In this document: one piece after another, positions 48,325 through 59,775 of the stretch
Position numbering within the stretch: position 1 is the first letter of the stretch
Layout: the number at the start of each line of letters is the position of its first letter
Notes under the pieces: model-generated
Told to the model about the DNA's origin: nothing
Databases searched by the model: none
Seen by the model: the letters and a program-made list of their open reading frames with translations, nothing else
Made by a program: the position numbers and the translations under genes
NCBI GenBank assembly: GCA_002682825.1
Contig: NOKP01000011.1
Location: 868,420-932,419, forward strand
Direction of reading: 5' to 3'
Origin: Neonectria sp. B-13
Lineage: Eukaryota; Ascomycota; Sordariomycetes; Hypocreales; Nectriaceae
Length of the DNA: 64,000 bases

Positions 48325-49830
48325 TCATTTGCTGCGCAGTCCAAGCATGCGAGCCAGTCCTAGCACGTCGCTGCCTTGTCGTTTACGCGCAGGACGGTCG
48401 ATAGTAGGCGACGTTGGAGCTGTACTAGCATTGGTACGCCGTCGTCGATGGCCCCATTGGGAACTCTTGGTCGAGCGGCGGCCATCACTGCACCCACGTC
48501 TGTGGAAGCGGAAGGAAAAAAGTCCACTGGGTTCCGGTTCCGATTCCGACTCCGTGTCATCGTATTCGAAGACAGAGAGCAGTTGGGGCTCTGGGCTGTG
48601 CCTTGGTGGAGGCGATCGAAGACAAGGGACTGATTTCTTCGAGGCAATGTTGTAGTTAACCGGTTTGAAGTCCGGTAGAGACAGGCTTGTAGTGGAGTGA
48701 TTGGCCGCTGGACCCATGGCCGATTGCCTTTCCGCTGGTGTGGAAGGACGGATATCAAGAGATGGCGTTGGCCGATGCTCCCTTGCTGTGGCCGGCCGGG
48801 GTCCTTGCTTGAAGACGTCTGACGAGGACGAGTTGACAAAATGACGGGCTACTAAGGAACTCAGCCGCAGTGGAGGCGGAACAATATCAACGTTGGTGCG
48901 CTTGGTTGTCTTGTCCTGAAAGTGCTTGGCAACGTCGACCTGGGTAGACTTGACAGCCTCGTCGCGGATGTGTTTAGCGACCTGGACCCTGGTAGGTGTA
49001 GTGACCTCGACATGGGTGTTCTCGGCTGCCTTGAACTGGATAGGCTTGACAACCTTTTCATGGCTGTGTTCAGCGGCCTCGGCCTGTGTAGGCTTGACAA
49101 CCTCGTCGTCGTTGTGCTTGGCAGTCTCGTCGTTGTTGGGCTTGACAGCCTCGTCGTCGTTGTGCTTGACAGCCTCGTCATCGTTGTGCTTGACAGTCTC
49201 GTTGTCGCTGTCCTTGGAAACCTTGTCGTCGTCTTGCTTGGCGACGTCGACACGGGGCCTCTTGATGATAACGTCTTCGAGGAACTTCTTAATGGTCTCC
49301 TCATCCGGGAAGGGTATTTTCTGGACCACCGGCTTCGATCGGGAGCATTGCCATGAAGGAGCCAACGAAGTAGTCCTGGGAGGCAGAGGGACCAGCCTGG
49401 GGAAGGGCGAATACGTTGCTGACGCCTTTCGGAACCGAGGGCGATGGGTTTCCGGGAGTGGCCAGGCTGGGTTTCGAGGTTTTTCTGGTCCTCGCGGCAT
49501 CCGGTCTTGTGGGGAGGGGATCAGAGCTGGGTACGACTTTCGAGGCCGCAACTCTGGCTCCTCTTCCTTGATCTCTGAAGCGGGCTTCCAGAAGGTATCC
49601 CATAGCTCACTAGCGTGGGTATGGTACTGATAGTCGTCCTCCAAGGACACCTCCGAGTCCGCCTGGTCGTCAACCAGGCCAGGGGCGGAGCCTTCGGAGC
49701 CCAGCGAGGTCCTGTCAGTTGAGGATCGACTTGGCCCATTGTGTGAGCGCCGATCGGGGTATGAGTAGTTCGCAACAGGATAGTACTTCGAAACGAGCTT
49801 GAGATCAGCCAGCTTGCTTGAGCGCTCCAT
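48325..49830 (-). CDS. Uncharacterised protein with an octapeptide repeat array
   Basis: Single exon, 501 residues, starting MERSSKLADLK. I do not recognise the family. The N-terminal 190 residues are rich in Pro, Ser and acidic residues. Residues 191-310 are 15 consecutive 8-residue units with consensus HxxDEAVK (e.g. HNDDEAVK twice, HIRDEAVK, RPRVDVAK), with no indels and a possible 16th degenerate unit (RTNVDIVP). The C-terminal 190 residues are basic and Ser-rich, ending KRQGSDVLGLARMLGLRSK. There is no signal peptide or membrane segment; the composition suggests a largely disordered, probably nuclear or cytoskeletal protein, which is inference. Convergent with the membrane-protein gene. 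Confidence 0.7.
   Translation of the reverse strand: MERSSKLADLKLVSKYYPVANYSYPDRRSHNGPSRSSTDRTSLGSEGSAPGLVDDQADSEVSLEDDYQYHTHASELWDTFWKPASEIKEEEPELRPRKSYPALIPSPQDRMPRGPEKPRNPAWPLPETHRPRFRKASATYSPFPRLVPLPPRTTSLAPSWQCSRSKPVVQKIPFPDEETIKKFLEDVIIKRPRVDVAKQDDDKVSKDSDNETVKHNDDEAVKHNDDEAVKPNNDETAKHNDDEVVKPTQAEAAEHSHEKVVKPIQFKAAENTHVEVTTPTRVQVAKHIRDEAVKSTQVDVAKHFQDKTTKRTNVDIVPPPLRLSSLVARHFVNSSSSDVFKQGPRPATAREHRPTPSLDIRPSTPAERQSAMGPAANHSTTSLSLPDFKPVNYNIASKKSVPCLRSPPPRHSPEPQLLSVFEYDDTESESEPEPSGLFSFRFHRRGCSDGRRSTKSSQWGHRRRRTNASTAPTSPTIDRPARKRQGSDVLGLARMLGLRSK
48901..49260 (-). repeat. 24-bp coding minisatellite (15 octapeptides)
   Basis: Fifteen in-register 24-base units encode the octapeptide array. 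Central units are almost identical at DNA level and outer units are diverged, the pattern expected when copies are gained and lost near the centre. Confidence 0.85.
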
Positions 49831-51580
49831 GGTAGGCTGTCAGTTGTGTAACATGAGATTGGTTTGCAACAAATCTAGGTGCTGAAGGGATCGATCCAGG
49901 GATAGCACGGTATGATATAAAGATATTTGGGAGTCAGAGCTGTCAACCACGTTGTGAGACACCAGCGTGGGGCGTGCACACCACCGACGGCGCCCGAGTC
50001 GTCCAACCGTCCATGATGATCGTGGACGCCCCTTGAGCTGGAGGGGCATTCCTGCTTGGAGGGCCACTAGGCCGGTGCATCCATCCCATCAGACCTGCAG
50101 GTATGTTGGGGCTTTGCTGGGGAGGCTCTGACCTGGAAGGCTGGTATGCAGACGTTGCCTGGCCCTGACATGCCCCGACCTGTCCCTTGCGTCATGCTGC
50201 TGAGCGAGGAAGACCCGCATCAGGGCTCGTCCAGCTCGTCCAGCTCGCGGCAGGTGAGTTGTCCGAGCACTGCACTTTCTGAGGCCATTATTTGCTTCTC
50301 TGCCTGTTTGACACGCTCTGCCGAGCCCCTTAGACACACAGCCAGTCGTTGACAATGGCAGAAGAAGAAAAGTGAGAGGGGTTCGGGTAGCGTACACTGA
50401 CTGGGGGGAGGGAGGGAGGAAGAGGAGGGACGGAAGAGGAGCAGGAGGCAGAGACATGGCGGCTCAATGGAGGTGCTGGCAGAGACAATGGAGGATGAAA
50501 TGTGAAATGTGAAATATGATAGTCTAATTGGCTCGCACAAGCAAAACCCGCGCTCCCAATAAATTCTGGCTTGGTCTTCTTGCTCCGAGACGGCGCAGAC
50601 AACACCGTCTCCATGCACATCTACTGCATCTCGGCTGGCCGGACTCGTTAGCGTCGCCATTGTGCCCGCGGTACCTGGCCAGACCTTGCAGCAACGACTT
50701 TCTCATCGAGCCTGATCTGTAGAACTCCCAATCGACCGGGTCCAGATCCGTAATTATCTTCTAGGTCGAAACACAGGAGCCGGGTGAAGCACGGGTCCTG
50801 GGGAATAGTGCCGAGTGGGCATGATCAACGCGAGAGGTTGGGAACAAACCCCGTGATGAGCGACGGTGACCCTCAACTCGCCGGGATGGCCCGTGACAGC
50901 TTCGTGGTAGCTTCCTGGCAAGATCCGTGGTGTCCCCGAGACCGCTTACTCGGGAGAGGCTGGTCGTCCTCAGCGCTGTGGTGCTGTCGGACCCGTTGCT
51001 GGTGTGGTCGTGTGGTCGTGTGGTCGCTGTCGCTACTCATGACGCGATTGTTACATCTTCCGCTGAGAGATGCTCAGACATCTAAGCTGTGGGCCGAGTC
51101 TCTCGTTGAGCACCGACAATGGTTCAGGCGGGCTCCGGTTGCTCAGCCCCGAGCTTCCGCAGCTTCCTCCTTGCCTGATGTATCAGCAGGAGGAGAGACC
51201 TGCGTGGCTCCTAAGTGGATGCGTGAGACAAGTGTCGCGGATGACCTACTATGTGGGATAGCAGTTGCTACGGGGGCGAAAGCCACCGAGTGAGTAAACA
51301 AGCATGCTGTCCCTGACAACAGCTGGAGGAATGGTCAGTGGTGAGCGCGCGATTGATGGGGCGATGAGACTTGCGCTCCACGCTGAATTTGTCAATGGAT
51401 TGCAAAACCATCGCGGAGGAGTCAGTTGAAGCCTGATAGAAACAAAGCATGAGAAATAGTGTTATTGGGGACGAAGTATTCCTGCTGACTTGCTTACGTA
51501 CCTAGGTGCCCAAGCGGTTTACTCCCCAGTGGCTTCGATCTGAACGAGCACAGACCATCTAGTGGCAGTTGCGAAGCCTC

Positions 51581-51662
51581 AGTGGGCTTCAGTGGGCTGG
51601 CGTCGCTGGGTTTCAGTGGACTCCAGCAGGCTCTCAGTGGACTTCAGTGGACTTCAGTGGAC
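51581..51662 (+). repeat. TTCAGTGGAC-type short repeat
   Basis: About seven imperfect copies of CAGTGGRCTT, the last three in perfect 10-base register. Confidence 0.75.
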
Positions 51663-51849
51663 CGTAGCACCTGAACTCTATTTTCTCACGGCTGGAGTTG
51701 CCATAGTTCATCCCCATCTTATCGTCATTGGATGCGCCATCCGGTTCCTCCCTGCATTCAACGTGCAACGGGCATATTACTCATCACTTTCTGGCAATCC
51801 AGCTTTCCGTCTCATCCAATTTTTCCTCTCTGACAGTCTGACACTCTGA

Positions 51850-51960
51850 CTGTCTTGCTGTCTTGCTGTCTCTCTTTGTCTCTCGCCCTATCTCCCTCCC
51901 TCTCTCTCCCTATCTCCCTCCCTCTCTCTCCCTTTATCTCCCTATCTCTATGGCTCTATT
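51850..51960 (+). repeat. C/T-rich low-complexity tract
   Basis: Runs of CTCTCTCCCTATCTCCCTCC type, repeated twice almost exactly (about 51889-51935). Confidence 0.8.
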
Positions 51961-54900
51961 TGAGCGTGCTTGTGTCTGCTCGTCTCTGTCCCTTCGTCTC
52001 TGTCACTCACTGTGTGTCTTCCCCACCCCGCATGCTTGGTTGCTGCACCGCGAGAGAAGAGCAGCTTTAGCCTCCCGGGTGCGCGTTTCTACGTGCGTCT
52101 GTGTGCCTGTATGTCGTGTGCCCTTGTGTCTGTGTGCTCCCTGTGTGCTCTCTATGCAGATGTGCATGCATCCGCGTCCCGTCTGCTTACCCACGCGGCA
52201 CGCATCCCCCCTGCCTCAGCTCGTATGCCCAAGCAAGTCCTTGCAGCAGCCAGGCCCCGAAGCTGTGGTACCGGGATGTTGATCGCAGTTCGTTGACAGG
52301 CGACAGGCAGCATAAGCACGGGTTATGAATGCACATACACACATGAATATAGATACATATCCGAATACACTGCATGTCTTGTCGACCGCCCTTTAGAACC
52401 CTAGGCATTAGAAAAAGACTTGAGACTCTAGAAGCGCGGCATTTCGGACGCCTCGCAGCCTTGTTTTTCGCACGCATCGATGATGACATGGCGCTCAGTC
52501 CTCCTCGAGTCACAAGAATAGGTAGGTGATGCAGGCGGGTTTTCAAACCGCCATGGGACGGAGGACGCCCCAGACGGGAGAACAGGTTCGTCCAGTAAGG
52601 GATGTGTTCCCCTCTCGTGCCATGCCATGCTGTGCGACGACCAGAGGCAAGCAATGGCCAGGAAAAAGCAATGAATTAAGATCGATCTACGTGTCGGTCG
52701 CCTAAGGATGTCTTGGACTACACACATCCATCAACACCGTTGATACAATTGAACAGTTTTCCTTGCCGCTGACAACACCGGCTCCTCCCTCGACTCCCCT
52801 AGAGAATAGAATAGGAAAGCCACTGGGTTCAACAAGAGATAGGCTACAGCCAACTCGGGCTGGCCCGGACTCTCCTGCTTCTTGCGCGGTCGTTTGGCAA
52901 CCTCTGACTCTCCTCATGTTTGAAACTTACGCAAGGAGTTGGCGCCACAGCCCACAGCTCCCTGAACTTGTATTCGACTTGACTACGAGAAGGTTCTCGA
53001 GTTGGCACACCTATTGTCCTCTATCCGAAGCTAGATTTTCCATCCCAAGCTGGATTTTCGTCTCGGATGTGGGATATAGGATGGTAGCTCACAATCGGAA
53101 GGCCGCACACATACCCACCAGGATCGGAGCTGAACGCAAGAAGTAAGACTAGCAGGTGCATGCTCAACAGTTTCGTGCCTGAATATGAGCAGGGGAACCT
53201 TGATCGCTTGCGACATTGAAGTAGGGAGACCCGTCAATAGGAACCGCCCAACACACATGCAGCTTACCCTGTACAGCACGACAAAACTAGCTTGCAATTG
53301 TGTGTTCGCGCATGATAAAACATCTTGGCTAGGTAACTGACACTAGGAAGATTGGTTTCCGAGCTCCTTGCGGGACACCCGACAAGGGACTGAGTAGGGA
53401 AGCGAGGGAGGGACCATCAGCCGCTGTGTCAGTAACTATCCATCATGATGATCCAATCACGCTATCGTTTGTTCCACCTAACGATCGGTTTCACCCTCGT
53501 CAAAAGGCCATTCAAGACAAGCACGTCCACTAAAGTTTAGTACGCGCATAACTTCAGCCAGTACAGCCAGATGGAGGATGACGCCCGTGGGTCGATTGCA
53601 GATCAAGTTGCCGATCTCTACACGCTACATGTGTCTAGAATCGACACTACGGATACGGGTGTTGTAGTTCTTCCGCAACCGCGACAAGCTCATTTCTCAA
53701 GTCTGACTCTTCGACTCTCCTACTCCCGCCTAAGAGACCGCTGTATTTGGGCTCGAACAATGTCGTCTCGCGGCCTTACTGATGGGTTGTAGGTTGTAGG
53801 CCAGGCTCGGGCTTCGCCGACTTGGCCTCTGGGGTTTACATCGTCACCGTGGGCCACGCCCCGTTATTCGTGGAAATTCGCAATTTTGAGAAACAGGCAA
53901 AGGAACCAGTTTCTGGGCGAAGCCAGCCCTGTGGCATCTGGAACGGCAAAAACACTGCTTCTAGAGCCTAGGGCAAGGGCAGGGGAGAGCAGTAGCCGCT
54001 CGCCTCAGACGATCTCACGCGTTATGCGAGATACACGCGGGGCGGATGGGGGAGATTGACATCTGGGAGTCGTCCGAGAGGGCGAAAGAACGTGTCAAGG
54101 GACATGGGGAACCGAACCTCGAATCCTGGGGACCCTGGTGATGGAAGGCCCTTCACTGGTGGTGCGGTGCGGGTCAGGACGCTTCTCGTCACTTCTCATC
54201 GCATGTGTTTGAGTCTTGACTCTTTCCCCTGTGAGCGATGTGGGCTTGGAGTGAGCGGATTGGCTGCGATGGTCGCCAGGGGGCGGGGCCGAGCCGTGGT
54301 TCCCGCCGCTCTAGGCTCCTTTTTGTAGCTGGGTGTGTGTGTGGCTGGCTGGCAGCTGGTCTGTTGGCCTCGACGCGCTGCGAAATACTGTGTTCGTACT
54401 TCGGACTAGCCATGTAAGGTACGGCGAGACATATCTTTTTTTTCTTTCCTTTCTTTTTGTCTTGCCTTGGTCAGTCACTGTGCGGCTGTGCCTTGGAAGA
54501 AGGCGGGACACGCAGGCGTGCCATTGATGTGTGGTGATGCCAGACGGAGATCGCTTTGTAAACACCCCCCGAGCTCGAGTTCGGGAGGTAGCCTACTATC
54601 CGCACGCGTCCGTGTTTCGCCGGGGGCGATGCCATCACGAGGGACATCCGCTGAGGTGTGGGCCACGGCAAATAAGACGAAGACGAAGACGAAGGCTTTT
54701 TGGGCCGAGAAAGCACACGACTGCGACGCGGGTTGAGTGCCCAGTTAAGTCATGACGCAGCTCTCCAGACTCCATCCCAGGCCTTAGTCCCAGGTCTATC
54801 CTAGGCTTAATTTGCTCAACTCAACCAGCTGCTCGGTGCGGTGGAGCGCCCGGGGTTCCAAGGGGCAGACGACTGGGGGGGCTGGGGCGATGACCAGGAT

Positions 54901-57465
54901 TGGGGACGAGATCCGGTGCCAGGGTGCGAGGCGCAGGCGACGGCGAGCGAGATGGTTCATCTACGAGGCCGTCAAGGCTGGCACCGCTGCCCAATCGCGC
55001 CGTCCGCCTCGTCCAGCTGGTGTGGCCGACCCTGTACCATCTCCCCCATGTTTGGATACGAATTGGACCACAATGCCAGGGGGGCAATCAAGGCGAGGGA
55101 GACTTGCGTCTTGCGTCGCAGGATACATTCGCCGTGATGAAGCATACATGTGCGTACGGGCGTGGTAAGGGCTCCGTTCACTGCATGATGATGGATGCCG
55201 TAATTCGACATCAAATGAGACCGCAGGAGGGAGTTGGTGCCACAGCTTGCCCACGCGGGAGCCTGTGTGACGGGCGATTGCAGTCAGTTTAGGCCGGCGG
55301 GCCGTTTCATGGGCGCACAACGCCAACGGCACGACTCATCATGCGCGCTGACAAGCAAAGGCTTTATTAAAGGCAATGCCATGAAGCAAGCAGCGGGTTC
55401 TCTCGTGTGAAGGATCAGCATGGCGGTAAACCCGCACTTCGGACTCCATCGGCGTTGCTTCGAGCAGTGGGGGACGTGACAAACGCCAGAGGCTTGTCCC
55501 GAGACAAGCCCCCGGCGGGACGTAATTAGATCGTTTCGACTTGGCCCCGCCACGAAGGCATCGTGGAGGCCGCCGTGGTTTGTGTCGTTTCTTCCTCTCC
55601 CGACACGGAGCTGGAGCATGTTTGCCCGAGATGGATGAGGGAAGAAAGCAAGTAGATTAAGCAATTAAAGACGGAACAACGAAAACCGGAGGAGACGTGA
55701 GAGTGAGAGGCTCGCTGCCAATCATGCGAACCGTCCGTCATATTATGTAGAGAGGTAGAATCGCAGTGCTACCCTACGTTGTCGAGAGAGATACCGAGAT
55801 GACGGGTTGCGTACGAAGTAGCGAACAGCAAGTGGAGGGAGGCGTTTCGCACCAGCACCATCGAGGAAAAGCGAAAACGGCCGACGTCAGTCCTGAGCTC
55901 TGTCTGCTGGACTCTGGAGTCCGGAGCTGGCCAAGAATCAAGATGAAGCTAATTAGTGCCCGCCTCGTCATGGGTCCATCCGTCGTGCCCTTGTCCAGCC
56001 CTGGCCTCGGTCCTTGACTCCTTGTTGGAGCATTACGGAGTATCCGTGGACGCTGCTTGTGCTTAGATGGACCTCCCTTGCACTCTCGCTCTGTCCGTCC
56101 ACCGTCCATCCATCCCATCAGTCATCAAGCCATAGCTGCATGCCCTATCGAGGCAGGTGTATTGCGGTCTGTGTGTTCGCGGCGCGCGCGTGGATGTGCC
56201 CCTTCTCTTGTTGACCTTGTCGAAGCTTCTTCCTCCCCTTAATCGTACTTCTACACACCTCACTCGAATTCGCGACGAGAATGCGCATGTGGTGATAACT
56301 CGACTCGGGTCCTAGAGTTACAGCTGCGCCAGTAGGCTGTGAGCATGGTGGTCATCGTGTCGCCTTTGTCCCGACCGCGCCATCCCCCCCGTCTGCAGCT
56401 CCAAAGGCCGCGCATGACGGAATCGCGAGGCCTGCCATTGTGTTGCGCCAGCACCAGCCTTTGAGAATCGAAACGACTTGCTTGCCCCTCGAGGACCAGA
56501 GAGGATCGCGCATAGGTTCGCACATTTGCACTCCCGCGCATTTGCGCACTCGTTGCCAGACCCCGTCCTCAAGCCGTCGCCGGTGTCGTTGGGCAGCAGC
56601 AATCTACCCACCCAACTGGCCGGCCATCCATCCGTCGATTCGTCTAGGCCCAAAAGTTGGCGGCCACGGAATCGATCCGGGAACGAGACTATCACCTACT
56701 ACCTCCCTCCTTGGAAGTTAGCCCAAGAGAAATCCAATCCAGGGCTGTCGTCTCCGCTGGACGAGAGGGAGAAGAAGGGTCTCGGCAGGGCGCTCGTCGT
56801 ACGCGCCTGGCATCCAATCCCTAGGGCGCCGGTGCAACCATTGGGCATTGAGCATTAAGCACTCAACAGCGAGCAGAGCAATTGGACAGCAAGACGCGGG
56901 GCCGACTCCGGAAACAACGAGAAGGAATTGGTGCAGTAATTGCTGCAGCAGACGACCATCGTCAATCGTCGCCAGTCCGTCCGGTTGGCTGGAAGGTTTC
57001 CGTTGTGGCCTGTGGTCTGAGTGCGCTGTCCCGCTGACGCTCACTGGTGGTCGCGGGCGCTGGGCGGAACCAGCCTCCCCCATTTTTCCAGCTTTTCCTG
57101 CCACCAACATTTTGACATCACCAGGGGTCCCTACACTTCCACGATTGCCGGCAGTCTTTCCCTCTTCTGCTCTGCGCACTCTTCCCTCTCACTCCTCCGC
57201 GAGCATCTGACTGAGAGCATTCCAGTCAGTCCATAATTCTACCCGGACTCACCAAATTCAAGTCGAGTCGGGCTTGAGTTGGTCGCTCCACCAAGACCAA
57301 TTCACTTGCTTGACTTGCGCCAGGAGAACCACCACCACTCCAAGTCCAACACCCCCACGCACCACTTTCTCCAACCAAACTTCCGGTGCCGCACCACCAC
57401 CACCGCTACAACTAAACTACCTTTCCACCACCACCACCACCAGGGCCCGCTGGTGATCCCTCACC

Positions 57466-59775
57466 TTGTCAACCTCACCGTCAATCCCTCCTCCTCTCCG
57501 CGCCGCAGTCGTGTCCGTCCCACGCCCCTCGTCTGCACCTAACGACCGTCACGACCTCTACGACTCCACGTCCCTCCCCCAGCAACGCCAGCAACCGAAG
57601 CAGCCCAGACCGCTGCCACCCAAAACGCCAGAGCCTGTCTCGCGACTTTCCACTCCATCCTCGCAAGGCCGAATTCTCCGTCGAACTCCCAGATTTGAGC
57701 CCTCACCAAGCCCGGAACCTCGCCAGGTGCACATTGCAGCCGCCTCAGTCGGATTTGCGCCCAAGGCCATCCCCGCCCCTGTTGAGGACCAACCCGAGCA
57801 TCCCACCGTCCTGGGTCTCATCCCACTTCACTTGGCACATCGTCAGGCCGCTCGCCGTCGCCGTCTGTCTCAGGACCTGATCGAGGACCCCGACGAAGTG
57901 TCCTCGGAGTACCCTCAATCCCCGCCTCCACCATCTTCTGCTTCCTACCTCAAGGACTACCCCGAACCACACCCCGTAGTTCGCGTCTCCAAACATACCC
58001 ATAGCGCTATCCTCTTTGCCCTCGAGGAAGCACTGCGCCACCCCAATCCCTTTACATCGGATCTTGTCGAGGAGTCAGCCAGCATGGCCGATCTCATGGC
58101 AGCCGTCAGCGCACCCGCCACCTCCAATGGCAAGTCTGCCCCCGCTCCAGGTCCATTCCGTCCTGGCGCCGCCCCAGCTCCCACGAGCTCACCCTCGGGG
58201 ATTAGGGGCCCGAGAATGATCATGCAGGAGCGTGCGGCCCGAGAAGCCAGACAGCGAGCCGAGGCAGAGAGGCTGGAACGTAGTAGAGCTGAAGAAGAAG
58301 CAAACTTACTGGAACAAGCGAGAAGACAGAACGAAGAAGCAAGAAGGCTCAACGAGCGCCGAACTGCTGGCGTTGCTGGAGGCCAGCACAACGCTGTAGA
58401 CTCCCGCGAACCCACAAACCCTCAGCGACAGACACATGCCGCTCCCGAAGCACCCACCACAGGCCGACCACGAGCCTCTACCACCTCACAAGTCCCCCCT
58501 CGGCGCCCTTCGCGCAACGCCGCGACCAATCAACAGCCCCAGGCCTTCACCAATACCGCGCCCACGACACAGCCGGCCTTTGGCGGACAGACGGCCGAGA
58601 CCGCTGGTCAAGGCACCACCAGCGGCGCGAAGCCGCGCAACTCGTTTCCCCATGCCTTTGAACGGTGGGAGACGCTGTCCGCTCACTGGGAGGGCCTCAC
58701 CAGCTACTGGATCCGCAAGTTGGAACAGAACAAGGATGAGGTCAACCGAGACCCCCTAAACCAGCAGCTTGGCCGTCAAGTGACCGACCTTTCTGCCGCC
58801 GGCGCGAACCTCTTCCACGCTGTTGTCGAGCTGCAGCGACTTCGCGCAAGCTCTGAACGCAAGTTCCAACGGTGGTTCTTCGAGACGAGAGCTGAGCTGG
58901 AACGTGCTCAAGAGGTGAACGCCATGATGGACGCCGCCCTCGAGCAAGAGAGACGCGGGCGAACCGAAGCTATCCGAGAGGCAGTTGAGAATGAACGGGG
59001 AACCTCGAAGGCCCAGAAGCAGCTGTCGGAGATGCGCAAGGAGCTTTCTATATCCAAGGAAGAGGCGCGCAGAGCGTGGGAGGAGCTTGGACGGCGGGAG
59101 CAGGAGGAACGCGACAGGACGCTCTCCCTGCAGTCGGGACAGCCCACCATCGTCGGTGGCGTCCAAGTCGTTCCAATGACGCAGGGCGGTCCCAGCCGAC
59201 GCGCCAGCGCCCGAGGACAGAGCACTTACCAAGCCGAATATGGCCAGGGCTACCCGCCTGAGCAAACAGCATCCCCACAGGGTCCTCCTCCTTCGACAAC
59301 CCCCGGCGCGGCCGACGCATATCAGGGCCAGCAGCCCGCCTCTGCCCCGGCCTCTGCCCAGCAGAGCACCAGCCGTTACGCCGGAGGTGGCTCGGAGGGT
59401 GGTTACAGCGAAGGTGAGTACATGATCGACGCGAATGGCAATTTCGTGTTGGATGCCCAAGGAAACAAAATTCCCTTCGCTGCAGCACCCTCCACGTATG
59501 TGGGTTCTGATACTGAGGCAGAAGAGTATGAGACACCCGCCACCACAAACCCACCTAGCGGCAAGCAGGATTCTCCCTCAACATCTGCTGGCGGATCAGC
59601 CGCCGGCGGTCAATGGACTGGTACTTACTCGGACCCCCAGGATTATTCGGGCTCGGGCTACGGCGCCCCCGGCTGGGAGACAGTACCCCGCCACCACCAC
59701 CCGACGAGGCTGAGCGACGTTATTGAAGAAGAAGACGAACGCAGCCGAACCAGCGCCAGCCACAGCCGTGTCTAG
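57466..59775 (+). CDS. Coiled-coil protein with uncertain (non-ATG?) start
   Basis: The frame is open from just after TGA 57454-57456 to the stop at 59773-59775. From TTG 57466 it encodes 769 residues; from the first ATG (58084, good context, A at -3 and G at +4) it encodes 563. The stretch before that ATG looks coding: 209 codons without stop, with segments such as RQVHIAAASVGFAPKAI and ILFALEEALRHPNPFTSDLV. Downstream, residues ~250-300 (counted from TTG) form an ERAAREARQRAEAE coiled coil. A conserved-looking helical region follows at ~396-551 (HAFERWETLSAHWEGLTSYW, then WFFETRAELERAQ), then a Gln/Pro/Gly-rich tail ending SDVIEEEDERSRTSASHSRV. No family recognised with confidence. Alternatives for the true start: near-cognate TTG with CACC before it, or an unseen upstream exon. 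Confidence 0.75.
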   Translation: MSTSPSIPPPLRAAVVSVPRPSSAPNDRHDLYDSTSLPQQRQQPKQPRPLPPKTPEPVSRLSTPSSQGRILRRTPRFEPSPSPEPRQVHIAAASVGFAPKAIPAPVEDQPEHPTVLGLIPLHLAHRQAARRRRLSQDLIEDPDEVSSEYPQSPPPPSSASYLKDYPEPHPVVRVSKHTHSAILFALEEALRHPNPFTSDLVEESASMADLMAAVSAPATSNGKSAPAPGPFRPGAAPAPTSSPSGIRGPRMIMQERAAREARQRAEAERLERSRAEEEANLLEQARRQNEEARRLNERRTAGVAGGQHNAVDSREPTNPQRQTHAAPEAPTTGRPRASTTSQVPPRRPSRNAATNQQPQAFTNTAPTTQPAFGGQTAETAGQGTTSGAKPRNSFPHAFERWETLSAHWEGLTSYWIRKLEQNKDEVNRDPLNQQLGRQVTDLSAAGANLFHAVVELQRLRASSERKFQRWFFETRAELERAQEVNAMMDAALEQERRGRTEAIREAVENERGTSKAQKQLSEMRKELSISKEEARRAWEELGRREQEERDRTLSLQSGQPTIVGGVQVVPMTQGGPSRRASARGQSTYQAEYGQGYPPEQTASPQGPPPSTTPGAADAYQGQQPASAPASAQQSTSRYAGGGSEGGYSEGEYMIDANGNFVLDAQGNKIPFAAAPSTYVGSDTEAEEYETPATTNPPSGKQDSPSTSAGGSAAGGQWTGTYSDPQDYSGSGYGAPGWETVPRHHHPTRLSDVIEEEDERSRTSASHSRV

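Larger units (their letters stand above)
49831..57456. other. Long gene-free stretch
   Basis: About 7.6 kb without a supportable gene. Contents seen: a TTCAGTGGAC-type repeat (51581-51662), a C/T-rich tract (51850-51960) and CGAAGA repeats (54678-54695). The last ~1.05 kb (56415-57456) contains no ATG on the plus strand and probably is promoter and leader of the coiled-coil gene. No tRNA-like or rRNA-like sequence was found. Confidence 0.5.
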
